Notes under the pieces: generated by a model
What the model was told of the DNA's origin: nothing
Seen by the model: the letters and a program-made list of their open reading frames with translations, nothing else
Database searches by the model: none
Assembly: GCF_963675165.1 (NCBI RefSeq)
Contig: NW_026986607.1
Span: 30,771 to 94,770, forward strand
Source of the DNA: Halichondria panicea
Lineage: Eukaryota > Porifera > Demospongiae > Suberitida > Halichondriidae
DNA length: 64,000 nucleotides
Direction: 5' to 3'
Part shown: one piece after another, positions 1 through 12,200 of the stretch
Numbering within the stretch: the first letter of the stretch is position 1
Layout of the letters: each line of letters opens with the position of its first letter
Translations under genes and position numbers: made by a program

Positions 1-892
1 ACGTTATCACCACAGAGGTCACGGTGGATAATCAGCTTGCTGTGAATGTAGGCCAGACCACAAGCCATGTCTTTGGAGAGGCTAATTTCACATTTGCTAG
101 AGAGGGACTCTTCATCAAGGCCGGAGAAATAGGATCTCAGATTGCAATCCATCAGCTCAACAACGAGGATTGTACCACCTGATTTGGGGTGCTTAGCAGT
201 CAATAAAAACTGAACAACGTTTGGGTGCTGAAACGACTTGAGAAAATCACTCTCACGATCAATGGCATCGCTAGCATCTTCACTTTTGGTGGCGGGAATA
301 TTTGTCTGCATCTCCATAACAACCTGATGCAATAGTTTGATAGCACAAGGATCGCCTCTGTAGCTGCCTTTGAAGACTGCTCCAAATGCACCACTACCGA
401 GTGGCTCGTCCAGGAAAATGGTCAAATCATCATTGATCTTCTGGTGATTTTGGTCAACTGTAGGGTGTGGGGAGAGTGAGTGGGTGAGGCAGTGAATTAA
501 CAGTGATCATGGGATTATAGGAAAGATTGCTAACAAACATTATATAATATGAATTCCAGCTCAATTAATTGGTACTTATACGTACCCTCTGACTTCACAT
601 CAGTAGACTGTACATGATCTTTCTCGATGGTCCTGGCTATGTAACTGAAGCCCACAATAGGACTAGACAATGCTTTGACAACATCTTCCCAGCGGCTCTC
701 CCCATTTTTCAGCCATTCTTTCAAACCCTCACGATAGCAGTCATCAGGATCATCTCGCCATTTCGTACCTATGCTGTCGATAGTATCCGAGGATACGTCA
801 AGAACAAGCAAGAAGTTTCGCCACTTCACTCGAGCATCGAACGTGACTAAGTACACTTTCTTAAGATCTTCTATTGTGAGATAGTCAGACAT
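1..892 (-). CDS. Death domain-protein kinase gene, 5' part (tandem paralogue, runs off the left edge)
   Basis: Exon 1 (892 to 586) starts at ATG 892 and encodes a Death domain with the family pattern W...L...L.....I.....W...P..CYREGL.EWL. The exon ends in phase 1 before a GTACGT donor. Exon 2 (457 to the window edge) begins in phase 1 and carries the glycine-rich loop GSGAFG, the VAIK-type lysine (CAIKLL) and the HRD catalytic loop region; the DFG motif lies beyond position 1. The stretch 1-888 aligns without gaps to 7936-8823, so this is a duplicate of the last third of the giant gene. Homology stops four bases before the start codon, so this copy lacks the Roc, CARD and upstream Death parts. 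A TATACAG acceptor just upstream of the ATG suggests a spliced 5' UTR. Likely role: Death-domain adaptor kinase (inference). Confidence 0.75.
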
Positions 893-989
893 CTTTTCTG
901 TATAGTGCTAGTGTGGAATACGAAAAAGCAATGAATGTATAGCAAAAAGCAATTATCTAGCACATCCATATGCATACACAGTTAATTGT

Positions 990-1152
990 CTGCCCTCACT
1001 GATAATATCCCAGAGGCTACAGCATTCTGATCACAGCATGATAATACACAGTGCTAGTGCAGTGAGGTTGGTTAGCGGAGAACAACACCAGAGCAACTTT
1101 ACGAGACACGCCCTCTTTCTTTGACTACTGTGCACATTGCGCATGCGCATAG
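990..1152. repeat. Diverged direct repeat, copy 1 (possible shared promoter)
   Basis: Shared landmarks with 3776-3930, in the same order: CTCACTGATAATAT..CCAGAG, CTACAGCA, ATCACAGC, GAGACACGCCCT and GCGCATGCGCA. The block lies just upstream of the minus-strand ATG at 892. Promoter function is inferred from position only. Confidence 0.4.
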
Positions 1153-1914
1153 CCTGTCATTGGCAAATTAATGGTGGGTTACAATTATTTTGACACCTGG
1201 AAAATACAACACACAAGGTAAAATAAGTGTGTCTAGCTATTTGGTGTTCTTTTATGGACAGAGTTCACCGACTGATGTAACAAGTTGTGAGGAGTTGAAC
1301 TCGGAAAACACCAGACAAGAGTAGCAGAGAGCATCTTGTGCAGGCAGGGACGATACCAAAGCACCTGTGCATGCATGGGGAGTGACGGTTAATAATGACA
1401 CTATGGACGTACCATATAATAATAGTTGAGGGTCTAAACATTAATTTTGTGAATTGCATGCAAGGAGAGTGACGGTTAATATTATAGTGTACTAGCCTAG
1501 GTACGTGTATATAGTTGGAATATGGACATAGTATGTAAAAAAATCGTGAATTGACAATTTTGTGGATTAGTCACAGAGAGCGGAATGTTTTGACACCTGT
1601 GTATAATTGTGATGGCTTATTCCAGTTCATGTATAGCTACCTACATGTACGTACGGTAATAAGGTAATGGGGTAACGGGTGAACCCTGACCTCTCTGACA
1701 TTTTTTCACCATTACATGAAGCTATTGTGAATATGTTTTAATTGCTCTTAACAATAGAAGGTCCTTCAATTGAGTGACATTTTAACGGTGCAAACTGATC
1801 ATTTTGACCCAACCAAAAACTACAGACATGCTTCAAATGAGATTACCGTATTCTCTTGAACGTACGTACTCTACCTACGTAACATAATATAGCAGCTCTT
1901 AGGAATCTTCCTAC

Positions 1915-2132
1915 ACTGCAAACCCCACCCACCTGCTCCAGTGCTTGTTGTACACCAGCTGGTCTCCTCCGAGGGATGGACTGGGCAGGGGAAGGGGCGG
2001 AGTCTCGGGGGAGCACCAGTCAACAAGGCATACACAGCTCTTCCATTGTGTGGTGGACTATGAACTCTGGGAGGGACTCTGTGGAGAGTGTGTGGGCAGG
2101 GGGATAAGACTGGAGGAATGGAGATATGATTA
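1915..2132. other. GC-rich block, possible unassigned exon
   Basis: This stretch is clearly more GC-rich than its surroundings and is open on both strands (1945-2133 on +, 1871-2191 on -). On the minus strand it ends in GAGCAG followed by a GTGGGT donor. Neither translation is recognised, so coding status is undecided. Confidence 0.2.
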
Positions 2133-2421
2133 AACCCCTTGGAAGCACACACACATTGTATTGCCATACTACAAGAATACACACTGTACATTAAGATACT
2201 GTACTGCTACTGTAACAATGTGCCTGGGTACAGAGTTCAAATTTTACAATTGAGAAAACATTTGACACTTTGCAATCTAAATTTTGCAATAAGGAAAGTT
2301 TGTGCTATTATCATACAAGTACTGGTATGCAATCTTATTTTAGTGATGTCATAAAGCACTCACAAAGTTCGACACTGTTTGACACTTTCAAAAAATTGCA
2401 GTAGTAATACGATAGTTTAAG

Positions 2422-2634
2422 TTACCTTAAGGTGACATATTTTCGCGTGTATTAATTTCTGCTATTTCTGCGAATGAGAGTAAAATCGCAAAAATTAGTA
2501 CTTGCAAATAATTGGCCGCCCTCTTGTTTAATGTATCCAGATCGACATTTCGCAAAAAATTATACCGCAAAATGTACAAAACTGTAAAAACGCAAACAAA
2601 TCTACCTGTGAAAATATGTCACCTTAAGGTAGTA
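2422..2634. mobile_element. MITE with CTACCTTAAGGTGACATA termini
   Basis: Inverted ends TACCTTAAGGTGACATAT (from about 2423) and its complement ending near 2632, about 24 bp each, enclose roughly 160 bp. No coding capacity. Confidence 0.7.
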
Positions 2635-3775
2635 GACACAAAGTGTGATGACTTCTTAAAGAGAATCTAGCTCTAAAAGGTAGACTAAGCAACGCAGCCA
2701 CTATCACTAAACAAATAAATTACAAGAAGGAATATATAGCTCTTACTATGAAGTCGTGGGAGGTCAAGGCCCGTGGTGTGTCTAAAAGTATACTAAAGTA
2801 GTTTGAAGGACTATACTGCAAACGTTTATGAACAGTACAGCTTATCCATAGCATGAAACCATCCTATATAGCACTTAGATACATAATAACCAAGTCAAGC
2901 AATGTCCTTTGCTGTTTCGGCTTCACAGCAGGGAAAGACCTGGAGTATTTCAAGCTAAACTCAACAAAAAGTAAAAACAGAGTAAAGACAAGGGACTTAG
3001 AGCTTGTCAGTGGTGTACTTCTCTATAGAGTACCTCCCAGCTTCTGAGTGATCAATAGTGGATAGGAGAGCTAGAAACAGTTGAAATACAACCAAGTACG
3101 GTAAAAACTAAAATATTCACGAGCACGAAATCATAACGCGAAGTGTTTCACCCGTTGACACAGGGAGGCCTGGTCGTTTCCAATCCCCTTCCTTTTCAAT
3201 CTATGTTTTGATGCTAAAACTAAACACACTATATAAACCTAGAACTCTCTGAACGCATTTTTTTACACTGGAAATTGGTCAGTTAAGTTATCGTATGGGT
3301 CTTCAAGGTTTCTGCTGACACAGCACATACGTATACATGCATGCATACTGTGCAAGTCTTGATTAAAATCAGATCCACTAGCTAAACAAACACGTACCAC
3401 ATTCCATAGAGCTACATCTTTTCCTTAAAGCAGCTCTTGACAGAGTCCACAAATGTTATAGTTTAGAGCAGCACACTCACATTGCCACACCCCCATTGGC
3501 ACACCCCCTTGTCCAGTTCCGTGTTCTCGTCTCGTACCGTCCAGTGTCACCTGTTGGATCATCCAATCAGCCAAGGATCTATCATTCCATGTTGCCCAGA
3601 TCCCTCACACACATACACACAGGTTGAGGAAGCGTATCGATAGTTGTTTGCAGAAGATCTGTTAGTGTGTGATAATTATAATATAATTATGCCATCAATG
3701 AAACTCACAAGCAATTAATGTGTCTCTACAGTATCAATGTCTAGTCTGTGTATCTACAGTACACAGTGGTGTCTG

Positions 3776-3930
3776 TACTCACTGATAATATTCCAGAGAC
3801 TACAGCATCTTTATTCTCATCACAGCTAGGAGTAGATACACAAGTAAGAGAACATGAGATTGAGATCCTTTTGCAGCTAGCTACAAGACACACCCTTTTC
3901 CTTGTCACATGCGCAATAACATTGCTGATT
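3776..3930. repeat. Diverged direct repeat, copy 2 (possible shared promoter)
   Basis: Same ordered landmarks as 990-1152 (CTCACTGATAATATTCCAGAG, ACTACAGCA, ATCACAGC, AAGACACACCCT, CATGCGCAA). It lies just upstream of the plus-strand Death-domain tail at 4048. Confidence 0.4.
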
Positions 3931-4047
3931 CAGCAAACATGCACATTTTTAGAGACAGAACAGGAGTTGACAGTTGAAGCATAATTAATAATCTATGATG
4001 GAACAAGCTAGTGCAGTGGCCAAACATTTCACTGTCTGGATTTGTAG

Positions 4048-5138
4048 GAAGCTTTGTCCAGTCCTATTGTGGGCCACAGTGACATAGCCAGGACCATGGA
4101 GAGAGACCATGTACAGTCTACTGGTGCAAGCACTGAGGAAGCCAACGTCGTATAGGTATGAGAAGGGAGGCAACTCAATGAGTGACTCTAGACTGCATAG
4201 GAAGATGACAATTCTGAGCCTGTGTTAGTGTACAGTGTGTTGTACAGTACATTATAGCATGAGATGAGTTGGAAAATACATTAAATTTTGTCATCATACA
4301 GCGTGAGCTATAGCTCGTGATGTGTGTTTCCCTGTAATGTATTTGAAGGTGTGCAATGTACAATCATGTACGACCCCACCCCCACACACACACACACACA
4401 CACACCTCTAGGCCTACTATGCTGCTAAAAGAGGAGCCTCACGTAAACTGGCCACTCAGACGCTAACAGACCTCAGCAGTATGGAAAAGGGTCTGTCATC
4501 AGAGACTAAAAACTCCCCTGACACCCAGCCCTTACATGCAGCCCACCTCCAGTCTGGTGAGCAGCCTATAAGCAGTGAGGGACAGTCTGAAGACATGGGT
4601 CCATGGACAGGGGCTACTGAGGAACCTTCATCAAGAACAAGGTACGTGTGTATAATGTGTAGTTATGCAGTGCAATGAGTCCACTGTGTACTATTGAATG
4701 TACAGTACAGAGAATGGGAACCTAGCATGCTTACTAGTCTGTATGTACATGCACTTGTATACAAGGTATGCTTCAATCTATGCAGTTTAGGTGTGTACAG
4801 GGAAACGTCTGTCAATTGAGAACACTGGCTCACAATATTTGTACATGACATTGTACAGTACGTGTACCAGACCCTTCATCACACTACCAGTTTGAATGTG
4901 TCCATGTCAATTGGCTTTCAATTTTCTCACCCTTACTTCCTAAGCCCTCAAACTTCCACCGAGTATGACTATGACCATGTGACTCTTTAACCCCTCAGTT
5001 CCTGAGCCCCACCTCTTACTGTCTGACTCGGAAGAGGAGATAGACTTTGGATTCTGGGAGAAGGCGTCCACCCTACCCTCGGACAAGACCCCAACCATGC
5101 AAGGACCTGAACTTGTTATGAGACTGTCACATAATTAG
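4048..5138 (+). CDS. Partial Death-domain gene, three plus-strand exons
   Basis: Exon 4048-4149 follows a TTTGTAG acceptor and encodes ALSSPIVGHSDIARTMERDH, clearly the C-terminal tail of the Death domain at 586-892 (SSPIVG..IARTIEKDHVQST). It joins in phase 0 to exon 4412-4641 (begins AYYAAKRGASRKLATQ; Ser/Glu-rich, unrecognised), which ends in phase 2 before GTACGTG. The last exon, 4999-5138, follows CCCCTCAG and reads EPHLLLSDSEEEIDF to a TAG at 5138, but only in phase 1, so the second junction does not fit. Either a small exon is missing or the gene is broken. The N-terminal half of the Death domain is absent. The gene converges on the Kelch exon of the giant gene with about 170 bp between stops. 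Confidence 0.45.
4382..4407. repeat. (CA)n microsatellite
   Basis: About twelve CA units directly before the 4412 splice acceptor. Confidence 0.85.
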
Positions 5139-5306
5139 TATAATTATTGTCGGTTTCTTGTCTATTCGGGAAATTTAATTATGTACCAACTAATTGTTTT
5201 TGCATAATTTTTAATAGCTGCCAATCGAAATTCAGTTGCAACTTTAATTATTATGCTAGAAAAGTATCATTAATTTATAATTATAACACGAAGGACATGA
5301 AAAAAA

Positions 5307-6230
5307 CTAAGAACTTATAGAGAAGAAATCCACAGTTTGGATTTTAATCTTATTTACTATCTGTCCTCCGGCTACAATAACCTCTCCACTAGGAAGTACT
5401 GAGCATGTGCAGCAGTATCGTACAGTAGGCAGGTCTCCTACTTTCAACCACCTCCTGGTGTCAGGCTGGTAGAGGTGGATCGATGAACTTGGGTTGACTC
5501 TGTCATTCGCTCCACCAACGGCTAATAGTGACCTCCCAATACTGAGAGGAGCTGACAACCCGAGTGGTACTTCTTGTAAGGTCTGCCAGAGAGTGGGTGT
5601 GTCCAGGTTGGAAAGGGCCTTTGTAATGATGAGTTCATTGAGGTCGACGTGGTGCACTGTCTTGGTTGGCCCAGTGTGATCGTACCCTCCCATTAGGTAG
5701 AGGGTGTTTCCTATGAGAGTTGATTTCAGTTCTGATCGTGAGTTAGGTAGTGACTGAGCAATGTACCATCTTCTTGATGCCACGTCCAACACCTCCACAG
5801 AGGAGATACGACCATCACCATCACGCCCACCAGCTACAATTATGTGGTTGTTGAAGGAGACAGCTGTTGAGGATTGACGAGCAATGTTCATTGGTGGGTA
5901 CGGGTGAGTCCATTCCCCTGACTCGAGCACTGAAAGTTGATTGCTGGGTGTGTTGTTTCTTGGATCACGTCCTCCCACTAGCACTAGTCGATTAGCGAGT
6001 GATGTCATACCAAACCACTTGGCAGTGTACTCTGGTAGTTTGGTCCATTGATCTTGCTCGAGCTTCATCACTGTACACACGTTACAATCATCGCCTGCAC
6101 TGCCTCCACCAACATACGCCGTGTCACCGATAACAACACTCTGCACTGTGTAGCCCATCTTGATCGGCATGTCTTTTCCTCTTCTCCATTTCAGAGTGAG
6201 TGGAGGTCTCAACTCTCTTGGAGGGGGATC
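5307..6230 (-). CDS. Last exon of the giant gene: six-blade Kelch propeller
   Basis: Phase-0 exon after an ATTATTCAG acceptor; stop TAG at 5307-5309. Residues about 3018-3325. Six Kelch blades are visible through their double-glycine strands: YVGGGSAG, LVLVGGRDP, IIVAGGRDG, LYLMGGYDH, LLAVGGAND and VIVAGGQ, each followed by the usual W about 10-15 residues later (DQWTKLP, SGEWTHP, SRRWYIA, RRWLKVG). Kelch propellers typically bind proteins or carbohydrates, so this end is the likely recognition surface (inference). The duplicated copy at the left edge probably had its own Kelch part outside the window. Confidence 0.85.
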   Translation of the reverse strand, partial: DPPPRELRPPLTLKWRRGKDMPIKMGYTVQSVVIGDTAYVGGGSAGDDCNVCTVMKLEQDQWTKLPEYTAKWFGMTSLANRLVLVGGRDPRNNTPSNQLSVLESGEWTHPYPPMNIARQSSTAVSFNNHIIVAGGRDGDGRISSVEVLDVASRRWYIAQSLPNSRSELKSTLIGNTLYLMGGYDHTGPTKTVHHVDLNELIITKALSNLDTPTLWQTLQEVPLGLSAPLSIGRSLLAVGGANDRVNPSSSIHLYQPDTRRWLKVGDLPTVRYCCTCSVLPSGEVIVAGGQIVNKIKIQTVDFFSISS

Positions 6231-9200
6231 CTGAATAATGAATGAGCGTAATTAGGATAGTGTCTACTAACAAGCGAGTGTTACTTGTAGCAATAATTGT
6301 ATGCACACTAAATCACTTTTTTGAATAATCGTATGGAGGGTAATGTCGTGGGGCAAAATATTCGTGGTTTTCTAGTTGAAGGTCTGACCACGAATATTTT
6401 ACCCACGAATAAAGCGACCTTGCCTACCCTTCCCAGCAGTACAAGCAGCATGCAACCACGAAATGTCTCAAAATATTACCCACGAAACGTCTCAAAATGG
6501 CTGAACCACGAATATTTTGCCCCCTAAAAATTACCCGCTATACTGAAGCTTAAGAGGTGAAGACCACCAGCCCACTAGAATGTACAAAACTATAACATCA
6601 AAGCTTCTACTATAGCTCTGCAATAATATAATGGTGCATTGCACCTCACCTGTCTCTGTTCCTGTCTCTGTTGAATGATGGCGTCTCTCTTGACCAGCTC
6701 AGCATCTTTGTGCTCCATCTGTTCCCTGTGTGCCTGTACAGGGGAACGTTGGTGGAACTCATAGGAGAATGTAATAATTGTAGCAGTAGACAATTATGCT
6801 ACAGAACTACAGAACAAAATTAATCTTTACGCTAAAAAAATTATGTAACAATGAAACAGCACCCTAAGGAACAGTACTGTTGTTTGTGGCTGTAATCAAG
6901 AATCTCATTCACACACTACATGTACGCACCTTCTCGACTGGTAGAGTGTCCCTCTTTGTTGCCTCCACTGAGTCCGAGTCTCTTGTCAGTGAAACATCTA
7001 AAAGTAAGAATTAAACGTAAAAAACAAAATCGACAAATTTTTCTGAAGTGTAAAACACATAATTATCATGCACTAGGTACCGTCAGGAGCACATTAAGAG
7101 GAGTATGCAACTCCCACGCACATGCATTCCATCACTAACACTTGTAGTTGTGTAAACTATTAGCCATGAATAAAATTAAATGTGGGCTGGAGGTACAAAC
7201 CACACGTGTGTGTGTGCCGATATCTAATAACCACTACACCTACGCACCCACTTAAGATGTGGTCTGATAGTGACGTGGTATGACATGCTCCTACCGTAAC
7301 CTGGTTTACACTACAACTGCTACAGTTGGATACTCCTCTTAATGTACTCCTGGTACCGTATAGCGCGAAATTTTAGAGGCACTTATATTAATTTTCGTGG
7401 AATGGCCTCTAAAAGCATTTCGTTGCACAATGTTCGCGGAATGACTGCTTACCGGAAGCCAAGCCTTTAAATCTTTGCACGTTATAGCAGATAATTCTAA
7501 TTAAAGAATAATTTTCGTTGACTTAATTTTTGTGTAGGATTGCTAACCCACGAAATCCGCGCTATACAGTATCTAATAGACTCACAGATGTCCCTGGCAG
7601 ATGGTCTCCTCGTCATGTCTTCTTGCAAACAGCTGTCGATAAGCATCCTCAACCTGTGTGTGTGAGGGATCTGGGCAACATGGAATGATCGATCCTTGGC
7701 TGATTTGATCGTCTCTAACTTGCAAACAATCTGCGTCAAAATCACCCCAAAAGAAAACACATCCAGGCTATTATCGTAATTCTCCTCTTCCAATCGATAT
7801 GCCTCGGGAGGTAGATACCCTCTACGCTGACCAATGGCTGTGAGGGTGGAGCTGAGCTTGGAGGGATCGTATAGTCGCGACATACCAAAGTCAGAAATCT
7901 TTGCAACAGGCACTGGCAGTGTCAGCTTCAGCAAGACGTTATCGCCACAGAGGTCACGGTGGATAATCAGCTTGCTGTGAATGTAGGCCAGACCACAAGC
8001 CATGTCTTTGGAGAGGCTAATTTCACATTCGCTAGTGAGGGACTCTTCATCAAGGCCAGAGAAATAGGATCTCAGATTGCAATCCATCAGCTCAACAACG
8101 AGGATTGTACCACCTGATTTGGGGTGCTTAGTAATCGACAAAAACTGAACAACGTTTGGGTGCTGGAACGACTTGAGAAAATCACTCTCACGATCTATTG
8201 CATCGCTAGCATCTTCACTTTTGGTGGCGGAAATATTTGTCTGCATCTCCATAGCAACCTGATGTAATAGTTTGATAGCACAAGGATCGCCTCTGTAGCT
8301 GCCTTTGAAGACTGCTCCAAATGCACCACTACCGAGTGGCTCGTCCAGGAAAATGGTCAAATCATCATTGATCTTCTGGTGATTTTGGTCAACTGTAGGG
8401 TGTGGGGAGAGTGAGTGGGTGAGGCAGTGAATTAACAGTGATCATGGAATTATAGGAAAGATTGCTAACAAACATTATATAATATGAATTCCAGCTCAAT
8501 TAATTGGTACTTATACGTACCCTCTGACTTCATATCAGTAGACTGTAGATGATCTTTCTCGATGGTCCTGGCTATGTAGTTGAAGCCCACAATAGGACTA
8601 GACAATGCCCCCATCACATCTTCCCAGCTTCTCTCCCCACCCGTTAGCCATTCTGACAGTCCCTCACGATAGCAGTCATCAGGATTGTCACGCCATTTCG
8701 TACCTACATTGTTGATAGTAGCCGGGGATACGTCAAGAACAAGCAAAATGTTTCGCCACTTAACTCGAGCATCAAACGTGACTAGGTACACTTTCTTAAG
8801 ATCTTCTATGGTGAGATAGTCAGCCACAGAATGTTGTTGCCTACTTGTTTGAGCATCTGTTGTCTTCAGGACGACTTCATTTAATCCACTCTCATACAAG
8901 ACAGTAACAAGTTTATCTCGAGTAGCATCTTGCCCATCTCTTCTCTTCCACTCGTTGAAAAACCGATAAATCTGCTCTTTGAGGTCTCGTTCATTGGCAT
9001 ATTCAATTGATTGAATATCAATTTCCGTAAAACCAAGACTTCTGGCTAGGACCATCCAGTCTCGTCCAATGTGGTCAGAGACTTCACTGATGAGGGCATC
9101 CACTGACTCTACAGCATAGTCAGCATCAGGGGGCTCCAAGATTGATGGGTCTATTGCAATGGGATTCATGGTTGAGGAGGAAAGTGCATATCTCTCAAGT

Positions 9201-12200
9201 TCTTGAACAATTTTATCATGTCCTCGATGCTCCTCACTGGTCTTAAACAAGCAATCGTAGAGTAGGGCAAAACCATTTTTACCTCCATTTCTTTTTGTTA
9301 GATTGAGAAGATTAGATATTTTAGTTGAATTATCAAGATTCGGCGATTGTACAGAATCGACGTCAGCCCGATGTACCAGACGATATTTGAGCAAGTATGG
9401 AAAGAGTGTGGATATGCTAACAAAGAGTGTGAGGTTAGGGAGACACTCTTTAAAGACATCTTCAGTCATGGAATACCGTTCAATCAGGGAGTCATCAATC
9501 AGGGAGTCATCAATCAGGGAGTCATCTGAGGATAAAAGAAAATAGTGATTATAGCTGTATGAAGTAGAAATGAGAAACATGATCTAGTATGAACGGCCCT
9601 ATAATTATACTGTACTTTTAGAGCCTCTGCATAAAGTTAAAATTATACCTGATTGTTTCAGATTCGAAATGACTTGTTGAACCTCCTCCCAGCTTGGGTT
9701 GTGATGAATGTGGAACCATTTTCTGATCACCTCCATTAGTGCGGCATCCGTGTCTTGGCGGCACTGTACTGTTATGGTTTCCAGCGCATCACTCTCCAAG
9801 TTGAAGAGCATTCCCACTTTGTACCACGAACTAGACCATGGAATGAGTTCAGCAAACACGTTGTGAACGGTAACTGCGTCAGCACCTATGTAATTATACA
9901 ACCCAAAATAGTGATCAAGTTTTAATAATTAATTTTATACTTACTATCATGTATCTTGGTAAACCAGATGTCTTGAGTAGAAAAAAGTGCAAGCTTTTCA
10001 TTTGTAGCAGAACATCTCCAGTGACCCTCTGTGCTAGGAACGATCATGTGTGTGTTGTCAACCTGACCACATGTGCAGTGAAACCCCACAACAGGAAGAG
10101 CTTGACCAGTAATGTGAAACGCTTCTGCGGCTTTGTTTAAACCAGTAACAATTGCTGTTCTGATAAATGGTAGAAACTCATAATCTTGCATCGAATTTGA
10201 ATTGATATAAACAGTTAGTTCAGCATCTTCCTTTCTATACACATTTATGAGAGCATTGACTCCGGGTAGAATGAATTGCACAAAACTTTTGAATAGATCT
10301 CGACGAACATCAATTTTCCATGGCCATGGGTGACCATTGTACTGTGAGCACAAGTAGCACATGATGTATTCAAAACAACCATGGGCTAATAAACACTGGA
10401 TCACAAGTGGAGCAACTTTGGTATCTTTCAAACCGGAAACAAAGCTGAAAGTTTCAACACTGACTTCTTCCCTCAGTAAGCATGGCATCAAGAATAACGA
10501 ATTTTTCATTTCAATTAACAGATGTAAATCTTTAAAGAGGGATATTGCTTCTTTACATGTGAACAATCCTTCAGCATACATTACTTCACAAACTTCAAAT
10601 GCAGAGAAGGGAATAATAGCTCCTCGATTATGTTGTAGGTCAAAAAGGTTTATCTTTGCAATCAATTGGATCAATACGGTCGAATCCTTAAATATCACAT
10701 TTGGAAGAACATTGCCAAAGTAAAGAATCACACCAGTTATGTGCAGGCTAAGTAAGGCAATTTCAAGATCAGTTTCTGACATTCTGAATTCAGCAGCAAT
10801 AGTCAATACTTCTTGCTTGCTAATAAAGTTCCGATTGTATTGTTGCATAACTTTCTTGATAGCGTGACCAAGCATGTGCCAGAATAAAGAGACTTGCTTC
10901 AGTTCACTCAAATCCAATGATGATACTAGCTGTCGTTCGATGTTTTCTATCTCCCTCAATGATTTGCCTACTTCAAATACTTCTTGTTTTCCATTTTTAT
11001 CAGCAATTAATTTGGCTTGCTCATTATCCCTAAAGAGAATTTCACTATTTTTCTCAATCGACTCAACTTCTGCATGTGTTTCAACGACCATCAGTTTTGT
11101 TGCTAGCATACTGATGTCTTTTATTAGTTGCTTATTAGTAAAAGATACATCTGCTTCAATTTCAGTTTCGGGAACTAAAATTTTCTGAAGGATTATTTTT
11201 CCTTCGAGATCTTGGCTCAAACTCATACAGTTTATGCCTATGGCGATGCCTTTAAGGAAAATTGGTAGTACATTCAACAACCAAACATCAGAGCAGCATA
11301 CGCAATTAATAATGTTCAAATTATCAAAATCTTTTGTAAGCGATCGATCGCGATTTACCATTAGTTGTAAAATATTCTCAGGAGAGACACATTTTAATAG
11401 ACTCTCTTTAGGTATTGGCTCATAGATTAGAATCTGATTAGAAGTGAGATGCTGTGGGGAGTTTCCAGCAGGTATCGATCTTGGTACTTCAACTTCTTTA
11501 CCAACAGATTGAGCAGACCTTTCTTGCTTATTTCGATCACTTGCAGAGTTTTCACTTGATGTCTCTTTGGGTCTTTGCTGTAGAAAATGTTCATCTGGCT
11601 CGGTTTGGCCAAGCACTATATTGGGTTGTTGGATGGAATGTTCATCTGACTTGTCATTTTTAGCTCCCTTTGGAGTCTGTACAGCTGCATTACAAGCAAA
11701 CACCATATCCGAATCATCATCGTGTAAAGGTTTAATCTTTTCATCACTGACGGTATAGTAACTAAATTCAAAGCTGGGATCCAATGAGTGTGGTGATTCA
11801 AAAGGAGTAAAGTTCTTATCCATAATCAAACGCTTGCAGGTATGGACATCTGATCCTGGCAGTCCAGTAAAAAGAATTGTTGTGAATCGCAGACCAAACT
11901 TCTTTCCTTTCATCGCAGCCTCAAATCTAGCCTCAGCATCTGCAACAATAAATTATTATTGGCTGTATAATTATATAGTAACACCATTATAATTTACCTT
12001 TTAGAGTAGCTATCTTTGGATGATGTTCATCACTCAACCATATTTTGTGGGCAGCAGTGAGCTCCATTTGTTTGCCAGTATGTTCACCACATGTTACATG
12101 GTTATCAGTTGCAAATGGCAAATAATTGAGAAAGTGGATGCTAGATAAATGTTCGGAGCAAGAACATACAAATGTTAAGCGCATCGATTTCGTATTGATA

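Larger units (their letters stand above)
893..4047. other. Spacer between the duplicated Death-kinase gene and the plus-strand Death fragment
   Basis: No convincing gene. It contains one half of a diverged direct repeat (about 990-1152), a GC-rich block (1915-2132), a MITE (2422-2634), an end fragment of the CATAGATT/GGAAACGG element family near 3172-3205, and the second half of the direct repeat (3776-3930). Confidence 0.5.

Noticed and set aside
9303..9545. Plus-strand frames opposite the CARD-Death exon
   Set aside because: Shadows of the minus-strand exon; the repeats RESSIRESS are the antisense of DDSLI.
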